Shown: positions 1-11,700 of the stretch, in pieces
How the letters are laid out: every line of letters begins with the position of its first letter
Position numbering within the stretch: position 1 is the first letter of the stretch
Source: Hordeum vulgare subsp. vulgare
Lineage: Eukaryota > Streptophyta > Magnoliopsida > Poales > Poaceae
Direction of reading: 5' to 3'
Length of the DNA stretch: 64,000 nucleotides
NCBI RefSeq assembly: GCF_904849725.1
Contig: NC_058521.1
Location: 564,096,176 to 564,160,175 of the forward strand
The notes under the pieces: generated by a model
Database searches by the model: none
What the model was told of the DNA's origin: nothing
The model's input: only the letters and a program-made list of their open reading frames with translations
Position numbers and translations under genes: made by a program

Positions 1-753
1 GTTCACCGGGGGGGCAACCCACCCCGGGGAAGCCCACAGGCATTGGGGGAGTCACACCAGCCCTTAGTGGGCTGGTGGGACAGCCCACAAGTGCCCAATG
101 CGCCAAGAGAAGAAAAATCAAGAGGAAAGGAAAAAAAAGGAAGGAGGTGGGAAGGGAGGGGGACTCCTCCCACCAAACCAAGTCCAACTTGGTTTGGGGG
201 GGGGGAGTCCTCCCCCCCTTGGCTCGGCCGACTCCTTGGGGGTCCTTGGACCCCAAGGCAAGGTCCCCCCTCCCTCCTCCTATATATACGGAGGTTTTAG
301 GGCTGATTTGAGACGACTTTTCCACGGCAGCCCGACCACATACCTCCACGGTTTTTCCTCTAGATCGCGTTTCTGCGGAGCTCGGGCGGAGCCCTGCTGA
401 GACAAGGTCATCACCAACCTCCGGAGCGCTGTCACGCTGCCGGAGAACTCTTCTACCTCTCCGTCTCTCTTGCTGGATCAAGAAGGCCGAGATCATCGTC
501 GAGCTGTACGTGTGCTGAACGCGGAGGTGCCGTCCGTTCGGTACTAGATCGTGGGACTGATCGCGGGATTGTTCGCGGGGCGGATCGAGGGACGTGAGGA
601 CGTTCCACTACATCAACCGCGTTCTCTAACGCTTCTGCTGTACGATCTACAAGGGTACGTAGATCACTCATCCCCTCTCGTAGATGGACATCACCATGAT
701 AGGTTTTCGTGCGCGTAGGAAAATTTTTGTTTCCCATGCGACGTTCCCCAACA
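1..753 (+). mobile_element. Copia element A, 5' LTR (3' part only)
   Basis: The last ~750 bases of a BARE-1/WIS/Angela-type LTR, cut by the window edge. It aligns with 7115-7869 of the next LTR with about a dozen substitutions, and ends in the canonical CCCCAACA. A TATA box (TATATATA, about 281-288) lies just downstream of a GC-rich block with a long G run and a matching C run, so the Pol II promoter of element A lies here. Family assignment comes from remembered LTR sequence and LTR length; the terminus and alignment are seen directly. Confidence 0.92.
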
Positions 754-754
754 G

Positions 755-767
755 TGGCATCATGAGC
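755..767 (+). other. Primer binding site of Copia element A
   Basis: One base after the LTR end comes TGGCATCATGAGC, close to the initiator Met-tRNA complement TGGTATCAGAGC used by most plant Copia elements, but with one substitution and one extra T. The same variant is present in the minus-strand copy at 43816-43827, so it is a family feature rather than a recent mutation. Confidence 0.7.
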
Positions 768-2011
768 TAGGTTCATGCGTAGATGTCTTCTCGAGTAGAA
801 CACAAAAGTTTTTGTGGGCGGTGATGTGCGTTTTGCTGCCCTCCTTAGTCTTTTCTTGATTCCGCGGTATTGTTGGATTGAAGCGGCTTGGACCGACATT
901 ACTCGTACGCTTACGAGAGACTGGTTTCATCGTTACGAGTAACCCCCTTTGCTCAAAGATGACTGGCAAGTGACGGTTTCTCCAACTTTAGTTGAATCGG
1001 ATTTGACCGAGGAGGTCCTTGGATGAGGTTAAATAGCAACTCATATATCTCCGTTGTGGTGTTTGCGTAAGTAAGATGCGATCCTACTAGATACCCTTGG
1101 TCACCACGTAAAACATGCAACAACAAAATTAGAGGACGTCTAACTTGTTTTTGCAGGGTATGATTGTGATGTGATATGGCCAATGATGTGATGTGATATA
1201 TTGGATGTATGAGATGATCATGTTGTAATAGATAATATCGACTTGCACGTCGATGGTACGGCAACCGGCAGGAGCCATAGGGTTGTCTTTATACTAACGT
1301 TTGTGCTTGCAGATGCGTTTACTATTTTGCTAGGATGTAGCTTTAGTAGTAATAGCATAAGTAGCACGACAACCCCGATGGCAACACGTTGATGGATGAT
1401 CATGGTGTGGCGCCGGTGACAAGAAGATCGTGCCGGTGCTTTGGTGATGGAGATCAAGAAGCACGTGATGATGGCCATATCATGTCACTTATGAATTGCA
1501 TGTGATGTTAATCCTTTTATGCACCTTATTTTGCTTAGAACGACGGTAGCATTATGAGGTGATCTCTCACTAAAATTTCAAGACGAAATTGTGTTCTCCC
1601 CGACTGTGCACCGTTGCTACAGTTCGTCGTTTCGAGACACCACGTGATGATCGGGTGTGATAGACTCAACGTTCACATACAACGGGTGCAAAACAGTTGC
1701 GCACGCGGAACACTCGGGTTAAGCTTGACGAGCCTAGCATGTGCAGACATGGCCTCGGAACACATGAGACCGAAAGGTCGATCATGAATCATATAGTTGA
1801 TATGATTAGCATAGGGATGCTTACCACCGAAACCATACTCAACTCACGTGATGATCGGACTTGGGATAGTGTAAGTGGATCATGAACCACTCAAATGACT
1901 AGAGAGATGTACTTTTTGAGTGGGAGTTTAGCATATAATTTGATTAAGTTAAACTCTAATTATCTTGAACATAGTCTAAAGTCCACTTTGAATATATTTG
2001 TGTTGTAGATC
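768..2011 (+). other. Copia element A untranslated leader
   Basis: About 1.25 kb between the primer binding site and the Gag start. It contains short spurious ORFs only. In BARE-1-type elements this leader holds dimerisation and packaging signals (family knowledge; I cannot locate them). It is largely intact compared with the leader of the minus-strand copy at 42576-43815, while element B has lost the first ~400 bases. Confidence 0.75.
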
Positions 2012-5000
2012 ATGGCTCACGCAAGTGTCATCCTGAATTTTAATACGTTCCTAGAGAAAGCTAAGTTGAAAGTTGATGGAAGCAACTTTGTAGACTGGGC
2101 TCGTAATCTTAAGCTAATCTTACAAGCTGGGAAGAAGGATTATGTCCTTAATGTTGTGCTAGGAGATGAACCACCCGCTACGGCTGATCAGGATGTTAAG
2201 AACGCTTGGTTAGCGCGTAAGGAGGACTACTCAATAGTTCAATGTGCAGTCTTGTATGGCTTAGAACCGGGACTTCAACGTCGCTTCGAGCGTCATGGAG
2301 CATTTGAGATGTTCCAGGAGTTGAAGTTTATCTTTCAGAAGAACGCCCGGATCGAGAGGTATGAGACCTCCGATAAATTCTATGCTTGCAAGATGGAGGA
2401 AAACTCGTCTGTCAGTGAACATGTGCTCAAAATGTCTGGGTACTCAAACCGTCTGGCTGAGCTGGGGATTGAACTCCCGCAAGAGGCTATCACTGACAGA
2501 ATCCTTCAATCACTGCCGCCAAGCTATAAAGGCTTTGTGTTGAACTACAACATGCAAGGGATGAACAAGTCTCCCGGCGAGTTGTTTGCGATGCTGAAAG
2601 TCGCAGAGTCTGAACTCCGTAAAGAGCATCAAGTGTTGATGGTGAGCAAGACCACTAGTTTCAAGAGAAACGGCAAAGGCAAGAAGGGCAATTCGAAGAA
2701 GAGCGGCAAGCCTGTTGCCAATCTGCCGAAGAAACCCAAGGCTGGACCTAAGCCTGAAACAGAGTGCTTCTATTGCAAGGGTATGGGTCACTGGAAGCGC
2801 AATTGCCCCAAGTATCTGGCAGATAAGAAGGCGGGCAAAGAAAAATCAGGTATATTTGATATACATGTTATTGATGTGTACTTAACCGGCTCTCGTAGTA
2901 GTGCCTGGGTATTCGATACCGGTTCTGTTGCTCACATTTGCAACTTGAAACAGGATCTGCGGAATAGACGAAGGCTGGCGAAAGACGAAGTGACGATGCG
3001 CGTTGGAAATGGTTCCAAGGTTGATGCAATCGCCGTCGGCACAGTGTCACTTCAGCTACCATCGGGATTAGTGATGAACTTAAATCATTGTTATTTAGTG
3101 CCTGCGTTGAGCATGAACATTATATCTGGATCTTGTTTATTGCGAGACGGTTACTCCTTTAAGTCTGAGAATAATGGTTGTTCTATTTCTATGAGTAACA
3201 TCTTTTATGGTCATGCACCGAATGTGAGAGGATTGTTCATATTGAATCTTGATAGCGATACGCATATACATAACATTGAGACCAAAAGAGTTAGAGTAAA
3301 CAATGATAGCGCCATATTTTTATGGCACTGCCGCTTGGGTCATATTGGTGTAAAGCGCATGAAGAAACTCCATGCTGATGGACTTTTGGAGTCACTTGAC
3401 TTTGATTCACTTGACACGTGCGAACCATGCCTCATGGGCAAGATGACTAAGACTCCGTTCTCCGGAACAATGGAGCGTGCAAGTGACTTGTTGGAAATCA
3501 TACATACCGATGTGTGTGGTCCAATGAGCGTAGAGGCACGCGGCGGATATCGTTATTTCCTCACCTTCACTGACGATTTAAGTAGATATGGTTATGTCTA
3601 CTTGATGAAGCACAAGTCTGAAACATTTGAAAAGTTCAAGCAATTTCAGAGTGAAGTGGAAAATCATCGTAACAAGAAGATCAAGTTCCTACGGTCTGAT
3701 CGTGGGGGTGAATATCTGAGTTTCGAGTTTGGTGGTCACTTAAGACAATGTGGAATTGTTTCGCAGTTAACACCGCCTGGAACACCACAGCGTAATGGTG
3801 TGTCCGAACGTCGTAATCGTACTTTGTTAGAGATGGTGCGATCTATGATGTCTCTTACTGATTTGCCGTTATCATTTTGGGGTTATGCATTAGAAACAGA
3901 TGCATTCACTTTAAATAGGGCACCATCAAAATCCATTGAGACGACACCATACGAACTGTGGTATGGCAAAAGGCCAAAGTTGTCGTTTCTTAAAGTTTGG
4001 GGATGTGATGCTTATGTCAAAAAGCTTCAGCCTGAAAAGCTGGAACCCAAAGCGGAAAAATGCGTTTTCATAGGTTACCCAAAAGAGACAGTTGGGTACA
4101 CCTTCTATCTCAAAACCGAGGGCAAAGTGTTTGTTGCTAAGAACGGAACTTTTCTCGAGAAGGAGTTTCTCTCGAGAGAATTGAGTGGGAGGAAGATAGA
4201 ACTTGACGAGGTTGTCGAACCTCTCATCCCTCTGGATGGTGGCGCAGGGCAAGGGGAAACCTCTGTCATTGCGACGCCGGTTGAGGAGGAAGTTAATGAT
4301 GATGATCATGAAACTCCAGTTCGAGTTTCTGTTGAACCACGCAGGTCGACGAGATCACGCGCTGCTCCAGAGTGGTATGATAATCCCGTCTTATCAATCA
4401 TGTTGTTAGACAACAATGAACCTGCAAATTATGAAGAAGCGATGGTGGGCCCAGATTCCAACAAATGGCTAGAATCCATGAAATCCGAGATAGGATCCAT
4501 GTATGAGAACAAAGTGTGGACTTTGGAGATACTACCTGAGGGCCGCAAGGCTACTCAGAACAAATGGATCTTTAAGAAGAAGACGGACGCTGACGGTAAT
4601 GTGACCGTTTATAAAGCTCGACTTGTGGCAAAGGGTTTTTCACAAGTTCCAGGAATTGACTACGATGAGACTTTCTCTCCCGTGGCAATGCTTAAGTCCG
4701 TCAGAATCATGTTAGCAATAGCTGCATTTTTCGATTATGAAATCTGGCAGATGGATGTCAAAACGGCGTTCCTTAACGGTTTCCTTAAGGAAGAGTTGTA
4801 TATGATGCAACCCGAAGGTTTTGTCGATCCTAAAAATGCTAACAAGGTGTGCAAGCTCCAGCGATCCATTTATGGACTGGTGCAAGCATCTCGGAGTTGG
4901 AACAAACGCTTTGATGAGGTGATCAAAGCATTTGGGTTTATACAAGTGGTTGGAGAATCTTGTATTTACAAGAAAGTGAGTGGGAGCTCTGTGGCGTTTC

Positions 5001-5992
5001 TAATATTATATGTGGATGACATATTACTGATTGGAAACAACGTAGAGCTTTTGGAGAGCATAAAAGGTTACTTGAATAAAAGTTTCTCTATGAAGGACCT
5101 AGGAGAAGCTGCTTACATTCTAGGCATTAAGATCTATAGGGATAGATCAAAACGCATGATAGGACTTTCACAAAGCACATACCTTGATAAAGTTTTGAAG
5201 AGGTTCAAAATGGAACAGTCCAAGAAAGGGTTCTTGCCAGTGTTACAAGGTACGAGATTGAGTAAGACTCAGTGCCCAGCAACTGATGAAGATAGAGAGC
5301 ATATGCGCTCCGTCCCCTATGCTTCAGCCATAGGTTCTATCATGTATGCGATGCTGTGCACTAGACCGGATGTTAGCCTGGCCATAAGTATGGCAGGTAG
5401 GTTCCAGAGTAATCCAGGAGTGGATCACTGGACAGCGGTCAAGAATATCCTGAAGTACCTGAAAAGGACTAAGGAGATGTTTCTCGTGTATGGAGGTGAC
5501 AAAGAGCTCGCCGTAAAAGGTTACGTCGATGCAAGCTTTGACACAGATCCGGACGACTCTAAGTCGCAAACCGGATACGTATTTATTCTTAATGGGGGTG
5601 CAGTAAGCTGGTGCAGTTCCAAGCAAAGCGTCGTAGCAGATTCTACATGTGAAGCGGAGTACATGGCTGCCTCGGAGGCGGCTAAGGAGGGTGTCTCGAT
5701 GAAGCAGTTCATGACGGATCTTGGAGTGGTGCCAAGTGCACTGAATCCAATGACCTTGTTCTGTGACAACACTGGTGCCATTGCCTTAGCAAAGGAGCCA
5801 AGATTTCACAAGAAGACCAGACACATCAAACGACGCTTCAACCTCATCCGCGACTACGTCGAGGAGGAGGACGTAAATATATGCAAAGTGCACACGGATC
5901 TGAATGTAGCAGACCCGCTGACTAAACCTCTTCCACGGCCAAAACATGATCGACACCAGAACTGTATGGGTGTTAGATTTATTACAATGTAA
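2012..5992 (+). CDS. Copia Gag-Pol polyprotein (BARE-1/WIS/Angela type), intact
   Basis: Single uninterrupted frame of 1326 residues encoding everything for retrotransposition. Order: Gag capsid region (about 1-250); zinc knuckle CFYCKGMGHWKRNC at ~252-265 (CX2CX4HX4C); aspartic protease with DTGS at ~302-305; integrase with an N-terminal HHCC zinc-binding segment (~440-480) and DD35E residues at about D500, D563 and E599, with exactly 35 residues between the last two; reverse transcriptase with YVDD at ~1000-1003; RNase H from ~1170, including DASFD and CEAEYMAA. The order PR-IN-RT-RH defines Copia. The start matches the MAHA start of the other two copies in the window. Flanked by LTRs at 1-753 and 6045-7869, so element A is potentially autonomous, although the two LTRs differ at about a dozen sites and insertion is therefore not very recent. 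Whether it is transcribed cannot be seen. Confidence 0.95.
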   Translation: MAHASVILNFNTFLEKAKLKVDGSNFVDWARNLKLILQAGKKDYVLNVVLGDEPPATADQDVKNAWLARKEDYSIVQCAVLYGLEPGLQRRFERHGAFEMFQELKFIFQKNARIERYETSDKFYACKMEENSSVSEHVLKMSGYSNRLAELGIELPQEAITDRILQSLPPSYKGFVLNYNMQGMNKSPGELFAMLKVAESELRKEHQVLMVSKTTSFKRNGKGKKGNSKKSGKPVANLPKKPKAGPKPETECFYCKGMGHWKRNCPKYLADKKAGKEKSGIFDIHVIDVYLTGSRSSAWVFDTGSVAHICNLKQDLRNRRRLAKDEVTMRVGNGSKVDAIAVGTVSLQLPSGLVMNLNHCYLVPALSMNIISGSCLLRDGYSFKSENNGCSISMSNIFYGHAPNVRGLFILNLDSDTHIHNIETKRVRVNNDSAIFLWHCRLGHIGVKRMKKLHADGLLESLDFDSLDTCEPCLMGKMTKTPFSGTMERASDLLEIIHTDVCGPMSVEARGGYRYFLTFTDDLSRYGYVYLMKHKSETFEKFKQFQSEVENHRNKKIKFLRSDRGGEYLSFEFGGHLRQCGIVSQLTPPGTPQRNGVSERRNRTLLEMVRSMMSLTDLPLSFWGYALETDAFTLNRAPSKSIETTPYELWYGKRPKLSFLKVWGCDAYVKKLQPEKLEPKAEKCVFIGYPKETVGYTFYLKTEGKVFVAKNGTFLEKEFLSRELSGRKIELDEVVEPLIPLDGGAGQGETSVIATPVEEEVNDDDHETPVRVSVEPRRSTRSRAAPEWYDNPVLSIMLLDNNEPANYEEAMVGPDSNKWLESMKSEIGSMYENKVWTLEILPEGRKATQNKWIFKKKTDADGNVTVYKARLVAKGFSQVPGIDYDETFSPVAMLKSVRIMLAIAAFFDYEIWQMDVKTAFLNGFLKEELYMMQPEGFVDPKNANKVCKLQRSIYGLVQASRSWNKRFDEVIKAFGFIQVVGESCIYKKVSGSSVAFLILYVDDILLIGNNVELLESIKGYLNKSFSMKDLGEAAYILGIKIYRDRSKRMIGLSQSTYLDKVLKRFKMEQSKKGFLPVLQGTRLSKTQCPATDEDREHMRSVPYASAIGSIMYAMLCTRPDVSLAISMAGRFQSNPGVDHWTAVKNILKYLKRTKEMFLVYGGDKELAVKGYVDASFDTDPDDSKSQTGYVFILNGGAVSWCSSKQSVVADSTCEAEYMAASEAAKEGVSMKQFMTDLGVVPSALNPMTLFCDNTGAIALAKEPRFHKKTRHIKRRFNLIRDYVEEEDVNICKVHTDLNVADPLTKPLPRPKHDRHQNCMGVRFITM

Positions 5993-6029
5993 TTCACATG
6001 GTGATGTGAGGGCTAGATTATTGACTCTA

Positions 6030-6044
6030 GTGCAAGTGGGAGAC
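6030..6044 (+). other. Polypurine tract of Copia element A
   Basis: GTGCAAGTGGGAGAC lies directly before the LTR start TGTTGG at 6045. This is the expected plus-strand primer; the same AAGTGGGAGA core precedes the LTR at 12756 and, on the minus strand, the LTRs ending at 33011 and 39130. Confidence 0.85.
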
Positions 6045-7869
6045 TGTTGGAATTATGCCCTAGAGGCAATGATAAATGTATAGTTATTATTATAATTCCT
6101 GTATCAAGATAATAGTTTATTATCCATGCTATAATTGTATTGAATGAAGACTCATTTACATGTGTGGATACATAGACAAAACACCGTCCCTAGCATGCCT
6201 CTAGTTGGCTAGCCAGTTGATCAATGATAGTCAGTGTCTTCTGATTATGAACAAGGTGTTGTTGCTTGATAACTGGATCACGTCATTGGGAGAATCACGT
6301 GATGGACTAGACCCAAACTAATAGACGTAGCATGTTGATCGTGTCATTTTGTTGCTACTGTTTTCTGCGTGTCAAGTATTTATTCCTATGACCATGAGAT
6401 CATATAACTTACTGACACCGGAGGAATGCTTTGTGTGTATCAAACGTCGCAACGTAACTGGGTGACTATAAAGATGCTCTACAGGTATCTCCGAAGGTGT
6501 TAGTTGAGTTAGTATGGATCAAGACTGGGATTTGTAACTCCGTGTGACGGAGAGGTATCTCGGGGCCCACTCGGTAATGCAACATCACACACAAGCCTTG
6601 CAAGCAATGTAACTTAGTGTAAGTTGCGGGATCTTGTGTTACGGAATGAGTAAAGAGACTTGCCGGTAAACGAGATTGAAATAGGTATGCGGATACTGAC
6701 GATCGAATCTCGGGCAAGTAATATACCGAAGGACAAAGGGAATGACATACGGGATTATACGAATCCTTGGCACTGAGGTTCAAACGATAAGATCTTCGTA
6801 GAATATGTAGGATCCAATATGGGCATCCAGGTCCCGCTATTGGATATTGACCGAGGAGTCTCTCGGGTCATGTCTACATAGTTCTCGAACCCGCACGGTC
6901 TGCACAATTAAGGTTCGACGTTGTTTTATGCGTATTTGAGTTATATGGTTGGTTACCGAATGTTGTTCGAAGTCCCGGATGAGATCACGGACGTCACGAG
7001 GGTTTCCGGAATGGTCCGGAAACGAAGATTGATATATAGGATGACCTCATTTGATTACCGGAAGGTTTTCGGAGTTACCGGGAATGTACCGGGAATGACG
7101 AATGGGTTCCAGGAGTTCACCGGGGGGGGCAACCCACCCCGGGGAAGCCCACAGGCATTGGGGGAGTCACACCAGCCCTTAGTGGGCTGGTGGGACAGCC
7201 CACAAGTTCCCAATGCGCCAAGAGAAGAAAAATCAAGAGGAAAGGAAAAAAAAGGAAGGAGGTGGGAAGGGAGGTGGACTCCTCCCACCAAACCAAGTCC
7301 AACTCGGTTTGGGGGGGGGGGAGTCCTCCCCCCCTTGGCTCGGCCGACTCCTTGGGGGTCCTTGGACCCCAAGGCAAGGTCCCCCCTCCCTCCTCCTATA
7401 TATATGGAGCAATTAGGGCTGATTTGAGACGACTTTCTCACGGCTGCCCGACCACATACCTACACGGTTTTTCCTCTAGATCGCGTTTCTGCGGAGCTCG
7501 GGCGGAGCCCTGCCGAGACAAGGTCATCACCAACCTCCGGAGCGCCGTCACGCTGCCGGAGAACTCTTCTACCTCTCCGTCTCTCTTGCTGGATCAACAA
7601 GGCCGAGATCATCGTCGAGCTGTACGTGTGCTGAACGCGGAGGTGCCGTCCGTTCGGTACTAGATCGTGGGACTGATCGCGGGATTGTTCGCGGGGCGGA
7701 TCGAGGGACGTGAGGACGTTCCACTACATCAACCGCGTTCTCTAACGCTTCTGCTGTACGATCTACAAGGGTACGTAGATCACTCATCCCCTCTCGTAGA
7801 TGGACATCACCATGATAGGTTTTCGTGCGCGTAGGAAAATTTTTGTTTCCCATGCGACGTTCCCCAACA
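6045..7869 (+). mobile_element. Shared middle Copia LTR (3' LTR of A, upstream LTR of B)
   Basis: Complete 1825-base LTR running from TGTTGGAATTATG to CCCCAACA, the usual length for BARE-1/Angela. TATA box at about 7398-7405 after the GC-rich block (run of 11 G). It closes element A and is joined straight to the internal region of element B, so it serves both. In the overlapping part it is closest to the partial LTR at 1-753, which supports its being the true 3' LTR of A. Confidence 0.93.
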
Positions 7870-8721
7870 TGCTTGTGATGTGATATGGCCAACGATGTGA
7901 TGTGATATATTGGATGTATGAGATGATCATGTTGTAATAGAAAATATCGACTTGCACGTCGATGGTACGGCAACCGGCAGGAGCCATAGGGTTGTCTTTA
8001 TACTAACGTTTGTGCTTGCAGATGCGTTTACTATTTTGCTAGGATGTAGCTTTAGTAGTAATAGCATGAGTAGCACGACAACCCCGATGGCAACACGTTT
8101 ATGGAGATCATGGTGTGGCGCCGGTGACAAGAAGATCGTGCCGGTGCTTTGGTGATGGAGATCAAGAAGCACGTGATGATGGCCATATCATGTCACTTAT
8201 GAATTGCATGTGATGTTAATCCTTTTATGCACCTTATTTTGCTTAGAACGACGGTAGCATTATGAGGTGATCTCTCACTAAAATTTCAAGACGAAATTGT
8301 GTTCTCCCCGACTGTGCTCCCTTGCTACAGTTCGTCGTTTCGAGACACCACGTGATGATCGGGTGTGATAGACTCAACGTTCACATACAATGGGTGCAAA
8401 ACAGTTGCGCACGCGGAACACTCGGGTTAAGCTTGACGAGCCTAGCATGTGTAGACATGGCCTCGGAACACATGAGACCGAAAGGTCGATCATGAATCAT
8501 ATAGATGATATGATTAGCATAGGGATGCTTACGACTGAAACTATACTCAACTCACGTGATGATCGCACTTGAGCTAGTGTAAGTGGATCATGAACCACTC
8601 AAATGACTAAGAGAGATGTACTTTTTGAGTGGGAGTTTAGCGTATAATTTTGATTAAAGTTAAACTGTAATTATCTTGAACATAGTCTAAGTCCACTTTG
8701 AATATATTTGTGTTGTAGATC
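7870..8721 (+). mobile_element. Copia element B leader, 5' part deleted
   Basis: Sequence homologous to positions 1161-2011 of element A begins immediately after the middle LTR. The first ~407 bases of the expected internal region, including the primer binding site, are missing. Element B therefore cannot prime minus-strand DNA synthesis. The breakpoint is at LTR end CCCCAACA followed by TGCTTGTGATG, with at most one base of overlap between the two sides. Confidence 0.88.
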
Positions 8722-11700
8722 ATGGCTCACGCGACAGTCACCCTGAATTTTAATACGTTCCTAGAGAAAGCTAAGTTGAAAGATGATGGAAGCAACTTTG
8801 TAGACTGGGCTCGTAATCTTAAGCTAATCTTACAAGCTGGGAAGAAGGATTATGTCCTTAATGCTGCGCTAGGAGATGAACCACCCGCTACAGCTGATCA
8901 GGATGTTAAGAACGCTTGGTTAGCACGTAAGGAGGACTACTCAGTAGTTCAATGTGCAGTCTTGTATGGCTTAGAACCGGGACTTCAACGTCGCTTTGAG
9001 CGTCATGGAGCATTTGAGATGTTCCAGGAGTTGAAGTTTATCTTTCAGAAGAACGCACGGATCGAGAGGTATGAGACCTCCGATAAATTCTATGCTTGCA
9101 AGATGGAGGAAAACTCGTATGTTAGTGAACATGTGCTCAAAATGTCTGGGTACTCAAACCGTGTAGCTGAGCTGGGGATTGAACTCCCGCAAGAGGCTAT
9201 CACTGACAGAATCCTTCAATCACTGCCGCCAAGCTATAAAGGCTTTGTATTGAACTACAACATGCAAGGGATGAACAAGTCTCCCGGCGAGTTGTTTGTG
9301 ATGCTGAAAGTCGGAGAGTCTGAACTCCGTAAAGAGCATCAAGTGTTGATGGTGAATAAGACCACTAGTTTCAAGAGAAACGGCAAAGGCAAGAAGGGTA
9401 ATTCGAAGAAGAGCGGCAAGCCTGTTGCCAATCCGACGAAGAAACCCAAAGCTGGACCTAAGCCTGAAACGGAGTGTTACTATTGCAAGGGTATGGGTCA
9501 CTGGAAGCGCAATTGCCCCAAGTATCTGGCAGATAAGAAGGCGGCCAAAGAAAAATCAGGTATATTTGATATACATGTTATTGATGTGTACTTAACCGGC
9601 TCTCGTAGTAGTGCCTGGGTATTCGATACCGGTCCTGTTGCTCATATTTGCAACTCGAAACAGGAACTGCGGAATAGACGAAGGCTGGCGAAAGATGAAG
9701 TGACGATGCGCGTAGGAAATGGTTCCAAGGTTGATGCAATCGCCGTCGGCACAGTTTCACTTCAGTTACCATCATGATTAGTGATGAACTTAAATCATTG
9801 TTATTTAGTGCGTGCGTTGAGCATGAACATTATATATGGATCTTGTTTATTGCGAGACGGTTACTCTTTTAAGTCAGAGAATAATGGTTGTTCTATTTCT
9901 ATGAGTAACATCTTTTATGGTCATGCACTTAATGTGAGAGTATTGTTCATATTGAATCTTGATAGCGATACGCATATACATAACATTGAGACCAAAAGAG
10001 TTAGAGTTAACAATGATAGCGCCATATTTTTGTGGCACTGCCGCTTGGGTCATATTTGTGTAAAGCGCATGAAGAAACTCCATGCTGATGGACTTTTGGA
10101 GTCACTTGACTTTGATTCACTTGACACGTGCGAACCATGCCTCATGGGCAAGATGACTAAGACTCCGTTCTCCGGAACAATGGAGCGTGCAAGTGACTTG
10201 TTGGAAATCATACATACCGATGTGTGTGGTCCGATGAGCGTGGAGGCATGCGGCGGATATCGTTATTTTCTCACCTTCACTGACGATTTGAGTAGATATG
10301 GTTATGTCTACTTGATGAAGCACAAGTCTGAAACATTTGAAAAGTTCAAGCAATTTCAGAGTGAAGTTGAAAATCATCGTAACAAGAAGATCAAATTCCT
10401 ACGGTCTGATCGTGGGGGTGAATATCTGAGTTTCGAGTTTGGTGCTCACTTAAGACAATGTGGAATTGTTTCACAGTTAACACCGCCTGGAACACCACAG
10501 CGTAATGGTGTGTCCGAACGTCGTAATCGTACTTTATTAGAGATGGTGCGATCTATGATGTCTCTTACCGATTTGCCGTTATCGTTTCGGGGTTATGCAT
10601 TAGAAACAGCTGCATTCACTTTAAATAGGGCACCATCAAAATCCATTGAGACGACACCATACGAACTGTGGTATGGCAAAAGGCCAAAGTTGTCGTTTCT
10701 TAAAGTTTGGGGATGTGATGCTTATGTCAAAAAGCTTCAGCCTGAAAAGCTGGAACCCAAAGCGGAAAGGTGCGTCTTCATAGGTTACCCAAAAGAGACA
10801 GTTGGGTACACCTTCTATCTCAAATCCGAGGGCAAAGTGTTTGTTGCTAAAAACGGAGCTTTTCTCGAGAAGGAGTTTCTCTCGAGAGAATTGAGTGGGA
10901 GGAAGATAGAACTTGACGAGGTTGTCGAACCTCTCATCCCTCTGGATGGTGGCGCAAGGCAAGGGGAAACCTCTGTCGTTGCGATGCCGGTTGAGGAGGA
11001 AGTTAATGATGATGATCATGAAACTCCGGTTCAAGTTTCTGTCGAACCACGCAGGTCGACGAGACCACGTGTTGCTCCAGAGTGGTACGGTAATCCCGTC
11101 TTGTCAATCATGTTGTTGGACAACAATGAACCTGCAAATTATGAAGAAGCAATGGTGGGCCCAGATTCCAACAAATGGCTAGAAGCCATGAAGTCCGAGA
11201 TAGGATCCATGTATGAGAACAAAGTGTGGACTTCGGAGGTACTGCCTGAAGGCCGCAAGGCTATTCAGAACAAATGGATCTTTAAGAGGAAGACGGACGC
11301 TGACGGCAATGTGACCGTTTATAAAGCTCGACTTGTGGCAAAGGGTTTTTCACAAGTTCAAGGAGTTGACTACGATGAGACATTCTCACCCGTAGCGATG
11401 CTTAAGTCCGTCAGAGTCATGTTAGCAATAGCTGCATTTTTCGATTATGAAATCTGGCAGATGGATGTCAAAAACGGCATTCCTTAACGGTTTCCTTAAG
11501 AAAGAATTGTATATGATGCAACCCAAAGGTTTTGTCGATCCTAAGAATGCTAACAAGGTGTGCAAGCTCCAGCGATCCATTTATGGACTGGTGCAAGCAT
11601 CTCGGAGTTGGAACAAACGCTTTGATGAGGTGATCAAAACATTTGGGTTTATACAAGTGGTTGGAGAATCTTGTATTTACAAGAAAGTGAGTGGGAGCTC

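Noticed and set aside
1..753. Mosaic (recombinant) origin of the first LTR
   Set aside because: Positions where it matches the third LTR also match the minus-strand copies, so they are ancestral; the middle LTR simply has private changes.
453..1478. Minus-strand open frames over the first LTR and leader (e.g. 148 and 103 codons)
   Set aside because: The same frames recur antisense to every Copia LTR and leader in the window; they are shadows of repeat sequence without protein-family content.
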